This document shows positions 16,521 to 24,060 of a stretch of DNA of 64,000 nt, in pieces. The first letter of the stretch is position 1. Every line of letters begins with the position of its first letter. A program made the position numbers and the translations under genes. The notes below the pieces were generated by a model. The model had not been told where the DNA came from. It worked only from the letters and a program-made list of their open reading frames with translations, and made no database searches. The stretch is from Candidatus Aalborgicola bjergmarkensis (GTDB lineage: Bacteria; Pseudomonadota; Gammaproteobacteria; Burkholderiales; Burkholderiaceae_C), in the NCBI GenBank assembly GCA_016708725.1, contig JADJFE010000033.1, forward strand, positions 26,934 through 90,933. The letters run 5' to 3'.

Positions 16521-17873
16521 TCACAGCACCAGCAGCGCCCCGGAAGTCTTGTGACTTGCGGTATCGACCAGGATCAAGGCGCCCAGTACGCGCGACTGCA
16601 GGTACGGCAGCACCGCAATCGGCTCTTGCAGGCTGATTTCAATGTGGCCGATGGCGTTCGGGGCAATTTGCGTGGCGTCGTGTTCTTCCAGGGTGTTGAT
16701 GTCCAGGTTGTGCACGATGCGCTTGACCTTGGCCTTGACCCAGCGGTGGCCGTGCAGTGCCCAGTAGACGCGCCCGGCGACCAGCGGCTCGTCGTCCATC
16801 CAGGCGACGGTTGCCTTGATCTCGCGCGTGGTTTCAAAGTGGCTTGGCGCATCACTGGATGCCAGCAGCCAGTCGCCGCGTGAGACATCGACTTCGCGGT
16901 CCAGCACGATGCCTGCGCCATGGCCTGCGCCGACCTGGCCTGGCGTGCGGATGTGGTTGAGCACCTGGGCGACGGTTGCGGACTGGCCGCTGGGCAGGAT
17001 GGAGATGGTCTGGCCCGGCTGTACGCTGCCGGTGGCCACGCGGCCCCAGAAGACGCGCCGACCCTGGCTGGTGTCGCTGGAGTCGGAGAATTTTTCGACC
17101 CATTGCACCGGGAAGGCAAACGGAATGTCGCGCTCGGCGGGTGTGACGGGCAATTGCTCCAGCAGGCTCAGGAGGCTGGGGCCGGCGTAGCCGCACCAGC
17201 CATCTTCAGCGGCCTGCACCACGTTGTGGCCCTTGAGCGCCGAGATCGGTACGATGGCCGTGACCGGAATATTGGCAGCGGTGGCAAAGGTTTCGAGCGC
17301 GGTGCGAATCTTGGCAAAACCGGCGCTGGGGTCATCGAGTGCGTCGAGTTTGTTGACGGCAAACACGATGCTGGGGACGCGCAGCAGATTCACCAGGAGC
17401 GAATGGCGCCGGGTCTGCGGCAGCAGTTCCAGCGGGCCGGGGTTCTGCCAGGGCAGTTTGGTGGCGTCCACCAGCACCACGGCGGCGTGCGCGCTGCTGG
17501 CGGCGGTGACCATGTTGCGCGTGTACTGCACGTGGCCGGGGGCGTCGCCGATGATGAACTTGCGTGCGGGCGTGGCAAAGTAGCGGTAGGCCACGTCGAT
17601 GGTGATGCCTTGTTCGCGCTCGGCAGATAAGCCATCGGTGAACAGCGCCAGATCGATTTCGCCGTTTTTGCCGCCTTTGGAGACGTTGGCGAGCTGGTCG
17701 AGCATGACCGAGCGGCTATCGACCAGCAAGCGGCCAATCAGCGTACTCTTGCCGTCGTCAACCGAGCCGCAGGTGATGAAGCGTAGAGCGGATTGTGTGT
17801 CGATTTCGGTGCCATTTTCGCCTGTGCCGCCCGTGGAACGTGCGGGGGCAGCTATAGTATTTACAGCATTCAT
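16521..17873 (-). CDS. cysN: Sulfate adenylyltransferase subunit 1 (CysN)
   Basis: This 450-residue GTPase subunit drives formation of adenylylsulfate by CysD. EF-Tu-like G motifs are intact: DDGKSTLIGRLL (G1), DAPGHVQYTRNM (G3) and NKLDAL (G4). No APS-kinase domain follows. The N-terminal extension MNAVNTIAAPARSTGG is largely encoded by a copy of the dispersed repeat. Start and cysD stop share one base. This is the functional copy; the second at 14456 is broken. Confidence 0.95.
   Translation of the reverse strand: MNAVNTIAAPARSTGGTGENGTEIDTQSALRFITCGSVDDGKSTLIGRLLVDSRSVMLDQLANVSKGGKNGEIDLALFTDGLSAEREQGITIDVAYRYFATPARKFIIGDAPGHVQYTRNMVTAASSAHAAVVLVDATKLPWQNPGPLELLPQTRRHSLLVNLLRVPSIVFAVNKLDALDDPSAGFAKIRTALETFATAANIPVTAIVPISALKGHNVVQAAEDGWCGYAGPSLLSLLEQLPVTPAERDIPFAFPVQWVEKFSDSSDTSQGRRVFWGRVATGSVQPGQTISILPSGQSATVAQVLNHIRTPGQVGAGHGAGIVLDREVDVSRGDWLLASSDAPSHFETTREIKATVAWMDDEPLVAGRVYWALHGHRWVKAKVKRIVHNLDINTLEEHDATQIAPNAIGHIEISLQEPIAVLPYLQSRVLGALILVDTASHKTSGALLVL
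17833..17859 (+). repeat. Dispersed repeat core encoding CysN N-terminus
   Basis: The core GTGGAACGTGCGGGGGCAGC followed by TATAGTA, read on the opposite strand, supplies CysN residues ~5-14 (NTIAAPARST). The same nucleotide block occurs in tex, in the mutase gene and between other genes. Confidence 0.7.
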
Positions 17874-18802
17874 CAGAAGTATCCGTCCTTTTTGCGTTTT
17901 TCCATGCTGGCCTCGGAGGTCTTGTCGTCCATGCGCGTGGCGCCGCGCTCGCTGACCTCGACTTCCAGCGTTTCCATGACGACATCCTCGGCATTGGCCG
18001 CCAGACTGGCCACGGGGCAGGTGCAGGTAATGTCGCCCACGGTACGAAAGCGCACATCGCGCACCTCGACCGTTTCGCCGTCTTTTGGCGGGGTTATGTC
18101 GGTCACGGGTACCAGCAGCCCCCGGCGTTCGACCACCTGGCGCTTGTGTGTGTAGTACAGGCTAGGCAGGGCGATGTTTTCGCGGTCAATGTATTGCCAC
18201 ACGTCCAGCTCGGTCCAGTTGCTGATGGGAAAGACGCGGAAATGTTCGTTTGGGTGCAGCTTGGTGTTGAACAAGGTCCACAGTTCGGGTCGCTGCGCCT
18301 TGGGTTGCCATTGGCCGAAGCTGTCGCGGTGGCTGAAAATGCGTTCCTTGGCACGGGCTTTTTCCTCGTCGCGCCGACCGCCGCCGATGAGTGCGTCGAA
18401 GCGGAACTCTTCGATGGCTTCGAGCAGCGTGACGGACTGGTGCGCGTTGCGGCTCTCGCCCGGATGCGCCAGCCGCACGGTGCCGCGTTTCATGGAGTCT
18501 TCCACGCTGCGCACGATCAGCTCGGCACCGAGTTCCTTGGCGCGGAAGTCGCGGAAATCGGTCACTTCGGGGAAGTTGTGGCCGGTGTCGATCATCAAAA
18601 GAGGGTAGGGGATGCGGCCACTGTCGAACGCCTTTTCGGCGCATTTGAGCATCACCAGCGAATCCTTGCCACCCGAAAACAGCAGCGCCGGACGCTCGAA
18701 AGCAGCGGCGACTTCGCGCAGGATGAAAATGGTTTCTTCTTCGAGTGCGTTGAGGTGCCGGTTGCTCAGGTGGTCGAACAAGGCATGGTCATGGGCATTC
18801 AT
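17873..18802 (-). CDS. cysD: Sulfate adenylyltransferase subunit 2 (CysD)
   Basis: A 309-residue ATP-pyrophosphatase-fold subunit that makes APS from ATP and sulfate with CysN. The PP-loop is visible as LLFSGGKDSLVMLKCAEKAF, with the family blocks LMIDTGHNFPEVTDFRDFRA and GGGRRDEEKARAKERIFS. The start MNAHDHALFDHLSNRHLNAL matches the family. The frame is open further upstream, but that extension lies in cysH. It overlaps cysH by 4 bp. Confidence 0.95.
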   Translation of the reverse strand: MNAHDHALFDHLSNRHLNALEEETIFILREVAAAFERPALLFSGGKDSLVMLKCAEKAFDSGRIPYPLLMIDTGHNFPEVTDFRDFRAKELGAELIVRSVEDSMKRGTVRLAHPGESRNAHQSVTLLEAIEEFRFDALIGGGRRDEEKARAKERIFSHRDSFGQWQPKAQRPELWTLFNTKLHPNEHFRVFPISNWTELDVWQYIDRENIALPSLYYTHKRQVVERRGLLVPVTDITPPKDGETVEVRDVRFRTVGDITCTCPVASLAANAEDVVMETLEVEVSERGATRMDDKTSEASMEKRKKDGYF

Positions 18803-19560
18803 ACAGGGGTCTTTGTCGGTAAGGGGAGCAGTGTGGACACGGCGGAAGATTCGGATTTGACGTGCAGGCCGCATTCCTTGGCGGCTTCGTCTTCCCACCA
18901 CCAGCGGCCCGCGCGAAAGTCCTCGCCCAGACTGATGGCGCGGGTGCAGGGCTCGCAGCCGATGCTGGGGAAAAACTGGTCGTGCAGCGGATTGTACGCA
19001 ACGCTGTTCTCACGGATATAGTGCCAGACATCGCCCCAGGTCCACGCGGTCAACGGGTTGATCTTGGTGCGCGGCTCGGAGGCGTCGATCAGCGGCACCT
19101 CGGCACGCGCGCCGGACTGTTCGCGGCGCAAGCCCGTAATCCAGGCGTCCTTGCCCTCCAGCGCACGCGCCAGGGGTTCGAGCTTGCGAATGGCGCAGCA
19201 CTCCTTGCGCAAGGGGATGGTCTTGAATATCGCATCCAGCCCTTCGCGCTGCACAAAGGCGACGACCGACTCTTGCACAGGTGTGTAGACCGTGACGGGT
19301 GCGCGGCTGGCGGCCTTGAACTGCTCCAGCAAAGTCAAGGTTTGCGCGTGCAGGCGCCCGGTTTCAAGGACAAAGATGCCGATGTCGAGCTGCAAGGTGT
19401 TGATGAGGTGGCTAATGACCACATCCTCGGCACCCAGGCTGGAGGCCTGGGCGATACGGCTGCCGTACTGTGTGGCGGCTTGTTGCAGGGCGTTTTGGGT
19501 CTCCAGGAGCTTGCGCGCGTAATCGGCGGAGGCTTTGGCGTGCAGTTCGATGGCGCTCAT
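18799..19560 (-). CDS. cysH: Assimilatory adenylyl-sulfate (APS) reductase CysH
   Basis: A 253-residue thioredoxin-dependent reductase producing sulfite. Two Cys pairs, KECCAIRKLEPLARAL and GCEPCTRAI, mark the [4Fe-4S]-containing type that acts on APS rather than PAPS. This agrees with the lack of a cysC kinase here. GLRREQSGARA is the substrate arginine region. It is coupled to cysD and to the DUF934 gene by 4 bp overlaps. Confidence 0.94.
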   Translation of the reverse strand: MSAIELHAKASADYARKLLETQNALQQAATQYGSRIAQASSLGAEDVVISHLINTLQLDIGIFVLETGRLHAQTLTLLEQFKAASRAPVTVYTPVQESVVAFVQREGLDAIFKTIPLRKECCAIRKLEPLARALEGKDAWITGLRREQSGARAEVPLIDASEPRTKINPLTAWTWGDVWHYIRENSVAYNPLHDQFFPSIGCEPCTRAISLGEDFRAGRWWWEDEAAKECGLHVKSESSAVSTLLPLPTKTPV

Positions 19561-19955
19561 GCGTACTCCCTGGCAAAACGGGGCTGCGGCGTGGTCGCGT
19601 CGCCCTGGTAAAAGTCCTTGAAACGCGCCAGTTGCGCCTGTGCAATGCTCAGACTCTGGTCGGCGCGCAAGACGGCGGCATCAAAGCCACTGCGGCGCAT
19701 CTGGATGAGCTGGTCCACCAGCACATCGCCCGTGGCCCAGATTTCGCCTTGGAACTTCAGCCGGCGGCGCAACAGGAACGCTTGGCTGTAGGCACGGCCA
19801 TCGGTGAATTTGGGGAAGTGCAGTTCGATGCGCTGCACCCCGTCCAGCGCCAGTGTGTGCGGGTCCGTGGTGTTGTCAATGCGGAGAACGTTCAGGGCTT
19901 TTTCGGCTGGAGATGGCGCAGAATGTGCGGAATAAGCTATTAATTTCATAATCAT
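19557..19955 (-). CDS. DUF934 protein of sulfite reduction
   Basis: A 132-residue DUF934 family protein, nearly always encoded between cysI and cysH in betaproteobacteria and thought to help the siroheme sulfite reductase. Conserved blocks ELHFPKFTDGRAYSQAFLLR and ATGDVLVDQLIQMRRSGFDA are present. The ATG overlaps the cysI stop by 4 bp. The first ~10 residues (MIMKLIAYSAHSA) fall on sequence that resembles the dispersed repeat (GTGCGGAATAAGCTATTAAT), so the N-terminus may have been remodelled. Confidence 0.9.
   Translation of the reverse strand: MIMKLIAYSAHSAPSPAEKALNVLRIDNTTDPHTLALDGVQRIELHFPKFTDGRAYSQAFLLRRRLKFQGEIWATGDVLVDQLIQMRRSGFDAAVLRADQSLSIAQAQLARFKDFYQGDATTPQPRFAREYA
19921..19948 (+). 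repeat. Possible dispersed repeat core at DUF934 start
   Basis: AATGTGCGGAATAAGCTATT followed by AATTT aligns with ACGTGCGGGAGCAGCTATTA of the better copies with a few mismatches. It lies on the start region of the DUF934 gene. It is weaker than the other copies and could be chance. Confidence 0.35.
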
Positions 19956-21763
19956 GCTTCCTGTGCATCCTTGGCAAAGCCCGACACCTTGGGCAGGGTG
20001 TGCAGGTTTTCGTGTTTGTCGCTCAGACGCGCGCTGTTGGCAGCCGCTTTGAACGGCTCCATCCCGAGGCGGCGCACGCAGTCGATAAAGGTCTCATGTC
20101 CCAAGCGTTCCTTGCGGTAGGTGTCGAGCAGTGCTTCGACCACGCCGGGGACTTCAAATGCGCCAAACGCCGGGCCGACGACCTTGCCGGGCATGGCCGG
20201 GCCAAGGGAGCCGTCCGAGCCGCCGACCGACACCTGGTACCACTCCTTGCCGTCCTTGTCGACGCCCAGCACGCCGATGTGGCCGCTGTGGTGGTGGCCG
20301 CAGGAATTGATGCAGCCGCTGATGTGCAAGTCAATGGGGCCGAGGTCGTGCAGCTCGTCCATGTCCTGGTAGCGCTCGGTGATGGCTGCGGCGATGGGGA
20401 TCGAGCGTGCATTGGCCAGGGAGCAGAAATCCCCGCCGGGGCAGGAAATCATGTCGGTCAGCAGTCCGATGTTGGCGCGCGCCAGTCCGGCATGTGTAGC
20501 GGCCACCCACAGCGCGGGCAGATCGACCTCGCGCACCCAGGGCAGCACCAGGTTCTGGTTGTGCGTCACGCGCGCTTCGCCCGCAGAAAACATCTCGGCC
20601 AGGTCGGCAGCGGTGTCGAGCTGGTCGGCGTCGGCGTCGCCCGGCGCCTGACCGGGGCGTTTGTAGGAGAGCGTGACGGCGCGCAGGGACGGGTTCTTGT
20701 GCGCGGCCACATTCTGCTTGAGCCAGCGCTGGTAGGTCATGAGACGTTCCGGTGGAATTGCTATGGATTGAATAGCTGCCCCCGCACGTCCCTCAAGGCT
20801 TGGATGCACAAAACATGCTGAAACACGTGCCAGCTCCGCAGCGGTGATGGTGTGCGGCGCGCCATCGGTCTCGACGATCTGGCGGTACTCGGCTTCCACT
20901 GCGTCGATATAGCGCTGGCCCTCGGACTTGACCAGAATCTTCAGGCGCGCCTTCCACACATTGTCGCGTCGGCCATAGGCGTTGTAGACGCGCAGGATGG
21001 CCTCCAGGTAGTTGAGCATCTGATCCTGGGGCAGGAATTCGCGCAGTACCGTGGCGATGGTGGGGGTGCGCCCCATGCCGCCGCCAGCCGACACCCGAAA
21101 GCCCAGATCACCGGCTGCATTGCGTACCAGATGAAAGCCCGCGTCGTACCAGTGCAGTGCAGCGCGGTCCTGCGCGCCGCCGGTGACGGAAATCTTGAAC
21201 TTGCGCGGCAAAAAGGTAAATTCGGGGTGCAGCGTACCCCACTGGCGCAGCAGTTCACCATAAGGGCGTGGGTCGGCCACCTCGTCGGGCGCAATGCCTG
21301 CCAGCTCGTCGGTGTTGATGTTGCGCACGCAGTTGCCACTGGTCTGGATGCCATGCATGTTGACGCTGGCCAGCAGATCCATCACATCGGCGCTTTTGGT
21401 GAGCGGTATCCAGTTGAACTGCACGTTCTGGCGTGTCGTGAGGTGCCCATAGCCCACGGGCAGATGCGTCGTTCCCCAGGTGGCCTGGGTGCCGATGGCC
21501 TTGTCGAACACCTCCTTGCTGGGCTGGTCGAAGGTGCGCGCAATGCGTGCGAGCACGCGCAACTGGGCACTGGAAATTTCCCCATAGGGCACCGCCACGC
21601 GCAGCATGGGTGCATAGCGCTGGATGTACCAGCCGTTTTGCAGCCGTAAGGGGCGAAACTCGTCGTCGCCGAGTTCACCCTTGAGGTTGCGTTCCAGCTG
21701 GTCGCGGTACTGCGCGGCGCGCGTGCGGATAAATTGACGGTCAAATTCGGTGTATTGGTACAT
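19952..21763 (-). CDS. cysI: Sulfite reductase hemoprotein subunit CysI
   Basis: A 603-residue nitrite/sulfite reductase family protein that reduces sulfite to sulfide with siroheme and a [4Fe-4S] cluster. Cluster ligands are visible in ISCPGGDFCSLANARS and HISGCINSCGHHHSGHIG. The substrate-arginine region around LPVGYGHLTTRQNVQFNW is intact. GGAG lies just before the ATG. A block reading CFVHPSLEGRAGAAIQSIAI is encoded by a dispersed repeat copy at 20767-20794. It lies near the junction of the two homologous halves, where length variation is tolerated. Confidence 0.94.
   Translation of the reverse strand: MYQYTEFDRQFIRTRAAQYRDQLERNLKGELGDDEFRPLRLQNGWYIQRYAPMLRVAVPYGEISSAQLRVLARIARTFDQPSKEVFDKAIGTQATWGTTHLPVGYGHLTTRQNVQFNWIPLTKSADVMDLLASVNMHGIQTSGNCVRNINTDELAGIAPDEVADPRPYGELLRQWGTLHPEFTFLPRKFKISVTGGAQDRAALHWYDAGFHLVRNAAGDLGFRVSAGGGMGRTPTIATVLREFLPQDQMLNYLEAILRVYNAYGRRDNVWKARLKILVKSEGQRYIDAVEAEYRQIVETDGAPHTITAAELARVSACFVHPSLEGRAGAAIQSIAIPPERLMTYQRWLKQNVAAHKNPSLRAVTLSYKRPGQAPGDADADQLDTAADLAEMFSAGEARVTHNQNLVLPWVREVDLPALWVAATHAGLARANIGLLTDMISCPGGDFCSLANARSIPIAAAITERYQDMDELHDLGPIDLHISGCINSCGHHHSGHIGVLGVDKDGKEWYQVSVGGSDGSLGPAMPGKVVGPAFGAFEVPGVVEALLDTYRKERLGHETFIDCVRRLGMEPFKAAANSARLSDKHENLHTLPKVSGFAKDAQEA
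20767..20794 (-). repeat. Dispersed repeat core inside cysI
   Basis: On the minus strand this reads GAGGGACGTGCGGGGGCAGC then TATTCAAT, the same block as in cysN and tex. It is kept in frame and adds RAGAAIQS to CysI. Confidence 0.75.
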
Positions 21764-21810
21764 AAGTCAAATCCTCTCCCGATAGGGAAAGGGGTGGAGT
21801 ACGGGAACTT

Positions 21811-22602
21811 TTAGAGGGCGATCAGTTTGACACCGGCATAGGCCAGCAGTACCGAAAGCAGGGAGCGGATGATACGCTCGGGCGTCTTGAGCATCAGATG
21901 CGAGCCGACCCAGATGCCTGGGAGCGAGCCGGCCAGCAGGCAGGCCAGCATGGGCCAATCGACGGACCCCAGCGAGGCGTGCCCAAAACCCGCCACCAGC
22001 GTCAGCGGCACGGCGTAGGCAATATCGGCGGCAACGATGCGCGACAGTGGCAGTTTGGGGTACAGAATCATCAAAACGGTCACACCGATGGCACCTGCGC
22101 CCACCGACGTCAACGTCACCAAAGTGCCAATCACCGCACCAAACAGCAGCGGCAGGCTCCAGTGGCGCGGACGCGCTGCAATGGCCTCCTCGCCTTGTGC
22201 CACGGTTTTGGGTGTGACCTTGCCGTGGATCGCCTTGTACAGCGTGGCAGCAGCCGTCAAAAGCAAAGCAAAACCCAGCCCGGTCGTCATGACCTTTTGC
22301 ACTTCTGGGTTGGCAGCGCCCACGTTGTGCAGGATGTAGAGCGTCACCAGGGATGCCGGAATGCTGCCTGCCGACAGGTTGATAACCACCGGCCAGTCAA
22401 TTGCCTTGGCACGGGCGTGCTTGATGGTGCCGCCCATTTTGGTAAAGGCCGCAAACAGCAAATCGGTGCCTACGGCCAGGTAAGGCTTGATATTGAAGAA
22501 GAATATCAGGATGGGTGTCATCAATGAGCCGCCGCCCACACCCGTGAGCCCCACGATGGCCCCCACCAGAAAACCTGCAACGATAAAAGATAGTTCAGTC
22601 AT
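21811..22602 (-). CDS. TauE/SafE family permease
   Basis: A 263-residue membrane protein with about eight hydrophobic helices and the family signature near the N-terminus, VGAIVGLTGVGGGSLMTPIL, repeated in the second half as TLTSVGAGAIGVTVLMILYP. Members export sulfite or sulfonates or move sulfate. Its place 47 bp upstream of cysI as first gene of the operon suggests sulfate uptake or sulfite efflux, but direction cannot be read from sequence. Confidence 0.88.
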   Translation of the reverse strand: MTELSFIVAGFLVGAIVGLTGVGGGSLMTPILIFFFNIKPYLAVGTDLLFAAFTKMGGTIKHARAKAIDWPVVINLSAGSIPASLVTLYILHNVGAANPEVQKVMTTGLGFALLLTAAATLYKAIHGKVTPKTVAQGEEAIAARPRHWSLPLLFGAVIGTLVTLTSVGAGAIGVTVLMILYPKLPLSRIVAADIAYAVPLTLVAGFGHASLGSVDWPMLACLLAGSLPGIWVGSHLMLKTPERIIRSLLSVLLAYAGVKLIAL

Positions 22603-22651
22603 AGGCGTGACTGTATGCGGAGTTTGATAGATTGAAAAATACTTTGTTGCT

Positions 22652-22681
22652 ATTTTTATATATCGAATGGTATATAAAAAT
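22652..22681. promoter_or_regulatory. Perfect AT-rich palindrome upstream of the cys operon
   Basis: Arms ATTTTTATATA and TATATAAAAAT (11 bp, perfect) flank TCGAATGG, 50-79 bp upstream of the permease ATG. The position and symmetry suit an operator, for example for a LysR-type regulator such as CysB, though the assignment to a regulator is inference. Confidence 0.5.
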
Positions 22682-22749
22682 GTGGCGAGGATTTCTGGTG
22701 CTGCTGTCGGATAGCCAGTCGCAATACTGATGGCCTGATGCTGGAATCG

Positions 22750-23205
22750 TTACAAAAGCCTCTTCAGTCGCAGCAAGGCATCGGTGTCGATGCGGTCCTT
22801 TTCCCGGTAATCGGTCTTGGTTTTCAGCAGGCCTTCGATGTCGAGCGTGCGAATGGATACGCCGTCCACTTCCAGTGTGCGCACATGGGGTAGCAGGCTG
22901 GTGTAGCTCTGCCCGTTGGCGGCAAACAGCAGATCAATCAGCAAATCATCTGCCACCCGGATGTTTTCGGGTGCGTCCTGCGCCACCTCGAACCATGCCG
23001 GGTCCAGCTCCCGACTGGAAGACAGAAAACCCAGCGCCCGGATCACCCGGTGGCCGTTTTCCAGCGAACTGGGCAGCAGGATGTCGATGTCTTCGGTTGC
23101 CCGGACAAACCCGTTGAGCCGTACCGCCTGTCCGCCAACCAGGATGTATTGCACGCCTTCGGCCTGGAAGCGGCGCATCAGGTCCAGCAAGGCATCAGGG
23201 TTCAT
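22750..23205 (-). CDS. Nucleotidyltransferase-fold protein
   Basis: A 151-residue protein starting MNPDALLDLMRRFQAEGVQY with the nucleotidyltransferase pattern VGGQAVRLNGFVRATEDIDI, where the acidic pair (D-I-D) binds metal, followed by LIDLLFAANG. Such stand-alone transferases occur in pairs with a small upstream partner, as here, and are thought to be toxin-antitoxin or defence related. The start was chosen over an upstream ATG because it fits the family and gives an 11 bp overlap with the partner. Confidence 0.75.
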   Translation of the reverse strand: MNPDALLDLMRRFQAEGVQYILVGGQAVRLNGFVRATEDIDILLPSSLENGHRVIRALGFLSSSRELDPAWFEVAQDAPENIRVADDLLIDLLFAANGQSYTSLLPHVRTLEVDGVSIRTLDIEGLLKTKTDYREKDRIDTDALLRLKRLL

Positions 23206-23428
23206 GGTCGGTGTGGGGTGGGTTGAGACGCCGCGCGATGGCAAGCTGGCGCGCGTCGTCGAGCTGATTCAGTATCCGGTGGGGTGCCCGCATCACCCCC
23301 TTGGGGACTGCAGGCATGGCCTGTGCGAGCATGGCATCCAGCACGCGGCAGCGCCGCAGCGCCTGGGCTGGGTCCAGAATGAACTCGGTGCGTTGTTGCT
23401 GGCCTACGGTGCGTGTCATGCCGGGCAT
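23195..23428 (-). CDS. Small partner of nucleotidyltransferase
   Basis: A 77-residue basic helical protein (MPGMTRTVGQQQRTEFILDP, then RRCRVLDAMLAQAMP...) ending in the next gene. Short proteins with this QQQRTEFILDPA-type opening are recurrent neighbours of such transferases. The role is unknown; an antitoxin or DNA-binding partner is possible. The true start may be a few codons downstream. Confidence 0.6.
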   Translation of the reverse strand: MPGMTRTVGQQQRTEFILDPAQALRRCRVLDAMLAQAMPAVPKGVMRAPHRILNQLDDARQLAIARRLNPPHTDHEP

Positions 23429-23561
23429 CTTAGCGCGATTCGGGTGCGCTGACGCGCCCTGTGGCCATTGCCGACACGGCATGAATTTTCGCTACAAATG
23501 TACAAATTGTAAGCAAGCATATAAGCATGCTAATGCAAAGAAAATCAAGTGATTTTTTGGA

Positions 23562-23617
23562 TTGACTCCCTAATCGTAATATTTATTCTTTACTAATTGT
23601 GTACGACTGTACACAAT
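23562..23617 (+). promoter_or_regulatory. Sigma70-like promoter with palindromic operator
   Basis: TTGACT at 23562-23567 and TATTCT at 23584-23589 are spaced by 16 bp. Immediately downstream, at the expected transcription start, ATTGTGTAC and GTACACAAT form a perfect 9 bp inverted repeat around GACT (23596-23617). This arrangement fits a repressor site, possibly of the GntR type by its GTAC-centred symmetry. It serves the 112-residue gene at 23669. Confidence 0.6.
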
Positions 23618-23668
23618 AACGCCAGCCGCTAAATGTAGGCGGCGACCTAACTTACTCAAGGAGAAGGT

Positions 23669-24007
23669 ATGACAACCGAAGCCCAAGTTCTCGCCCAGGA
23701 CATTGACCCGTCCACCGCCCCCCAAACCCTGAAAACTCCAAAAGCCACCAAAGCGGCGCGCAAGCGTGCACCGAAGCGATCCGCAAAGGCCGTGGCAGCG
23801 CCAGAGCCAGAACAGGTCAGCACGCTGGAGGTCGTGGAACTGGAGGAAACGCCTGCCAGCACAACCGCCAGCACAGCGGTACCACCGCAGGAGAAAAAGC
23901 GCTCCCGGTTTGCCAGACTGATGGACTATTGCTTCCGGCGCCGTGGCGCGAAAAGGCGGGGCGCCCAGCGCAATGCTGCACCCACCGTGGAAGCCGTGAC
24001 TTCGTAG
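23669..24007 (+). CDS. Small Lys/Arg/Ala-rich hypothetical protein
   Basis: A 112-residue low-complexity protein with a basic, H1-like stretch (TPKATKAARKRAPKRSAKAV), an acidic/Thr middle and a basic C-terminal block (KKRSRFARLMDYCFRRRGAK then RRGAQR). AAGGAGAAGG precedes the ATG. It has its own promoter and palindromic operator. I do not recognise a family. The composition suggests a nucleic-acid-binding or disordered protein. Confidence 0.6.
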   Translation: MTTEAQVLAQDIDPSTAPQTLKTPKATKAARKRAPKRSAKAVAAPEPEQVSTLEVVELEETPASTTASTAVPPQEKKRSRFARLMDYCFRRRGAKRRGAQRNAAPTVEAVTS

Positions 24008-24060
24008 TTCTGGTGATGGGGTGAGGGGCGTGGACCTCGGACCCGCGATAATGCCGCTCT

